From contig NZ_CP022579.1 in the NCBI RefSeq assembly GCF_008274805.1, forward strand, positions 2,914,001-2,978,000: a stretch of 64,000 bases of DNA, given 5' to 3'. The DNA is from Oryzomicrobium terrae. Its GTDB lineage: Bacteria; Pseudomonadota; Gammaproteobacteria; Burkholderiales; Rhodocyclaceae. A program made the position numbers and the translations under genes. Positions 61,556 through 64,000 of the stretch are shown piece after piece. A model generated the notes under the pieces. That model was not told where the DNA came from and did no database searches. It saw nothing but the letters and a program-made list of their open reading frames with translations. The stretch's first letter is position 1. Every line of letters starts with the position of its first letter.

Positions 61556-63505
61556 TTACTTCTCCACGATCATGCGCGAACGCATCTCTAGGTGCAGGGC
61601 GTGGCAGAAGTGGGTGCAGTAGCACCAGAACACACCCGGCTTGTCGGCCTTGAAGGTGACCGACTTGGTTTCCTGCGGGTTGACGATGAAGTTCACGTCG
61701 TACTTGGGAATGGCGAAGCCGTGGGTCAGGTCTTCCACCTTGTCCAGATTGGTGAGGATGATGGTGACTTCGTCGCCCTTCTTGAGCTTGAACTCGCGCA
61801 TCGAGAAGGCCGGCGCCTGGGACACCAGGTGCACGGTGACCTTGTTGCCGTTGCGCTCGATGCGGGAATCCTTGGCATCCTTGGTGGCCAGGGGGAAGTC
61901 GTCCAGGTTGTACACCTGACGCGGCTTGATCTTGTCGCGCTTGACGATGATGAAGTCGTGGGGCTCCGGGTAGACCGGGTGGTCGGCCAGCAGCACCATC
62001 TTCTCGCCACGGATGTCGATCAGCTGTTCGTTCTCCGGATGCAGCGGCCCCACCGGCAGGAAGCGGTCCTTGGAGAACTTGCAGCCCACGCCGAGGAATT
62101 GGCCATCGGCTTCCTTGGTCTCGCTCATGGACGCGTTGGTGTGGCCCGGCTGGTACTGGACGTCGAGGCGGTCGATGACGTACTTGACGTTCTTGTCCTT
62201 GAAGGCCTTGATCGCCGCTTCCACGTTCCACTTCACCATCTGGCTGTCGAGGAACAGGGTGGTGAAGGCGTTGCCACGGCCGTCGAAGGCGGTGTGCAGG
62301 GGGCCAAGACCCAGTTCAGGTTCGCCGACCACGGCATCGCGGGGATCCTTCAGTTCGCCGGCGAAGAACTTGTGCACCAGGGCGATCTCGATGATCGTGG
62401 CGGTGGGGGACAGCTTGCCGGAGCAGATGAAGTACTTGCCGTCCGGGCTGGCGTTCACGCCGTGGGGGTTCTTCGGCACCGGCACGTAGCAGGTCAGGGC
62501 GGTCTTCGGGTCCTGGTTGGACTCGCGGGTACCGTCCACCACGGGGACCTTGGAATCGCCGATGGTCTTGAACTTGCCGTCCTTGATCGCCTGCTCGATG
62601 CGGGCGATGTTGAAGAACACGCAGGCATCGCGTTCGGCGGACATCATGTCCTCGTACTTGGCGCCGCCTTCGGTGTTGTACTGGTTGGTGGCGGCGAACT
62701 TGCCGTCGTAGGAGGTGGCCACCAGGTCGCAGTTACCGTCGATCTTCACCTGCCAGCGCACGTCCATGGTCTCGGCATCGACGCAGGTGAACAGGGTGCC
62801 GTATTTCTTCGGATCATCCATGTCCCGGCCGTCGTTGGGCTGGGGCAGGTGGAATTCGCTGCCGCAGAAGACGCGGGTGGTGTGGTTGATCTTCTCGTCC
62901 ACCGGGTCGCAGCGGTCCGGGAAGATGCCGTGGAAACCCTGGATGTTGGGGATGTCGGTGATCTTGTCGCACTCGAAGGTATCGAGGCGGATGCGGGCCA
63001 GGCGGCTGTTGATCTTGTCGTTCACCCAGGCGTACTTACCGTCGTAGGTGCCGTCGGTGTACGAGGCATGGACGTGGTGGGTATCGCCGATGTGGTACTT
63101 GAGCGAGCCGTCGGGCTTGGTGCCCATGATCTTCTTCGACTCGTTGGTGATGCCCCAGCCGCTCATGCAGTCCATGTTGAACACGGGGATGCGCTTGATC
63201 TCGCGGCCGGAAGGCAGGCCCAGCACGCGCATCTCGCCGGAGTGGCCGCCGGACCACAGGCCGTAGTAGGTATCCAACTCGCCCGGGGCCATGTGGATCT
63301 TCATCCCGCCCTCGGCGTGGCTGGCCGCAGCGGGTGCGGCGGCGCCGGCAGCCGGCTTGTCTTCCTTACAGGCGGCCAGGCCAGTGGCCAGCCCCGCCCC
63401 CGCCAGGCCGGTCAGGGCTGCGGTATTGAGGAAGCGACGACGGCCGAGGTCGGCCTGGGCCACTTCCAGTTGCGTTTCCACCTGATGCTTGTCTTGCTTG
63501 TCCAT
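61556..63505 (-). CDS. nosZ: Nitrous-oxide reductase (Tat-dependent, clade I type)
   Basis: Reduces N2O to N2 in the periplasm. It has 649 residues from the ATG at 63505 with GGGAGATC upstream. The twin-arginine signal is GRRRFLNTAAL, exporting the folded protein. The propeller domain with CuZ histidines has HIGDTHHVHASYTDG, GFHGIFPDRCDPVD, PKNPHGVNASPDGKYF, LGLGPLHTAFDGRGN and QPGHTNASM. The cupredoxin CuA domain ends with CTHFCHALHLEM (Cys630, Cys634, His638, Met641); the residue at the usual Trp position (632) is His. Present as the first gene before nosR, which is unusual. Confidence 0.97.
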   Translation of the reverse strand: MDKQDKHQVETQLEVAQADLGRRRFLNTAALTGLAGAGLATGLAACKEDKPAAGAAAPAAASHAEGGMKIHMAPGELDTYYGLWSGGHSGEMRVLGLPSGREIKRIPVFNMDCMSGWGITNESKKIMGTKPDGSLKYHIGDTHHVHASYTDGTYDGKYAWVNDKINSRLARIRLDTFECDKITDIPNIQGFHGIFPDRCDPVDEKINHTTRVFCGSEFHLPQPNDGRDMDDPKKYGTLFTCVDAETMDVRWQVKIDGNCDLVATSYDGKFAATNQYNTEGGAKYEDMMSAERDACVFFNIARIEQAIKDGKFKTIGDSKVPVVDGTRESNQDPKTALTCYVPVPKNPHGVNASPDGKYFICSGKLSPTATIIEIALVHKFFAGELKDPRDAVVGEPELGLGPLHTAFDGRGNAFTTLFLDSQMVKWNVEAAIKAFKDKNVKYVIDRLDVQYQPGHTNASMSETKEADGQFLGVGCKFSKDRFLPVGPLHPENEQLIDIRGEKMVLLADHPVYPEPHDFIIVKRDKIKPRQVYNLDDFPLATKDAKDSRIERNGNKVTVHLVSQAPAFSMREFKLKKGDEVTIILTNLDKVEDLTHGFAIPKYDVNFIVNPQETKSVTFKADKPGVFWCYCTHFCHALHLEMRSRMIVEK

Positions 63506-63617
63506 TGTGATCTCCCTGGGGGCGCATTCCCCCGTTGTGTGCCGCTTCACTCGCCGGCGTGCCGTCCGCGGCGATTTGTCGCAGGTGGGACTCTAGGCCC
63601 GCCCTCGCCCAGGGAAT

Positions 63618-63631
63618 TTGATCTGTGCAAA
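63618..63631 (-). promoter_or_regulatory. Weak FNR-like site upstream of nosZ
   Basis: The plus-strand text is TTGAT-CTGT-GCAAA: one perfect half-site and a degenerate second half, 113-126 bp before the nosZ ATG. It is weaker than the nosR site but is placed where an activator of nosZ would bind. Confidence 0.4.
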
Positions 63632-63734
63632 AACGGCAAAATAGTCGTCAAAACCTTGCGCACGAGCGCTATTGCGCCAGCCCACAACGCTCTACCATCC
63701 TCCCCAGCCGCGCCCTCATTTTGGAGACTCCACC

Positions 63735-64000
63735 ATGACACCGCCGATCATTGCCACCCTGGAAAAGCTGCTCGGCGGCCCCCGGGATAACGCCCTGCTG
63801 CGCTTTTCCCTGGGTACCGAGTGGCGCAAGGCCGGCGATCCGGCCAGGGCGGCCCTCTATTTCCGTCAGGCGGTGGAACTGGATCCCCGCTACTCAGCGG
63901 CATGGAAAGGCCTCGGACATGCCCTGGTCGACACGGGCGACAGCGACGGGGCCCTGGCCGCCTGGCGCGACGGCATCGCCGCCGCCAACGCCCGGGGCGA
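63735..64000 (+). CDS. TPR-repeat protein (partial)
   Basis: The N-terminal 88 residues of a gene that runs off the right edge. LRFSLGTEWRKAGDPARAAL, YFRQAVELDPRYSAAWKGLG and HALVDTGDSDGALAAWRDGI are two successive TPR-like helical pairs. No signal peptide, so probably cytoplasmic. GGAGACTCC lies before the ATG. Divergent from nosZ; the 229-bp gap between them contains the FNR-like site. Similar short TPR proteins are common; function unknown. Confidence 0.8.
   Translation, partial: MTPPIIATLEKLLGGPRDNALLRFSLGTEWRKAGDPARAALYFRQAVELDPRYSAAWKGLGHALVDTGDSDGALAAWRDGIAAANARG

Noticed and set aside
63506-63550. Upstream ATG giving NosZ 15 more residues
   Set aside because: The ATG at 63505 has GGGAGATC at the right distance and places the twin-arginine motif nearer the start.

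Overview
The window is chromosomal DNA of a GC-rich betaproteobacterium that can denitrify, most likely Rhodocyclales (Thauera/Azoarcus/Zoogloea/Dechloromonas-like). This is inferred from the high GC content, the proteobacterial gene orders (surA-pdxA-rsmA, lptD next to amgK-murU, pepP-ubiH, hemA and prfA-prmC) and a complete nos cluster of the Tat-exported NosZ type. The genus is a guess. No rRNA, tRNA, CRISPR array, prophage or intact insertion sequence was recognised.

Layout. 1-607: start of a c-type haem membrane sensor. 854-10894: central carbon block with fbp, prk, tkt, gap, an Epd-like second GAPDH, a lipoprotein gene and pgk. It is interrupted at 6.1-7.6 kb by a lower-GC island holding a decayed integron-type integrase and an orphan membrane protein gene. 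10973-16597: NarL-type two-component system divergent from cstA-ybdD-yjiA (pyruvate/carbon-starvation uptake). 16683-22751: OmpA lipoprotein, corA, pyk, a GlsB-like protein, a cobalamin riboswitch with bluB, and fba. 22837-32122: mixed housekeeping genes (GGCT, DUF3422, purC, DUF2189, prlC, a glutaredoxin-like protein, xth), a Crp/Fnr regulator, DUF2892 and a solitary ribbon-helix-helix protein. 32192-38342 (minus): lptD-surA-pdxA-rsmA. Divergent from it run amgK-murU, pepP-ubiH and hemA. 44870-47217: an operon of four small lipoproteins (CsgG-like, PEGA-like, DUF4810, DUF799). 47285-53587: small orphan genes, prfA-prmC, grxD, an LDH2-type dehydrogenase and a lipoprotein. 53657-63505 (minus): nosZ, nosR, orf, nosD, nosF, nosY, nosL, orf, nosL-like. 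63735 to the end: start of a TPR protein.

How it works together. fbp, prk, tkt, gap, pgk and fba cover most of the regenerative arm of the Calvin cycle and of glycolysis/gluconeogenesis. RuBisCO is not in the window, so autotrophy is only suggested. The nos genes give N2O reduction. A good FNR/DNR-type box lies 57 bp upstream of nosR and a weaker one lies upstream of nosZ. The Crp/Fnr protein at 30310 carries the E-x-x-S-R recognition pattern expected for such boxes. amgK-murU provides peptidoglycan sugar recycling beside the outer-membrane biogenesis genes.

Most notable non-gene structure: a dispersed GC-rich repeat of about 30 bp, found between genes and also in frame inside prmC and at the 5' end of nosD; a hexanucleotide satellite of about 200 bp inside lptD flanked by a duplicated peptide; the fossil integron-type integrase; a 26-bp perfect inverted repeat after pyk; and several extended -10 promoters.
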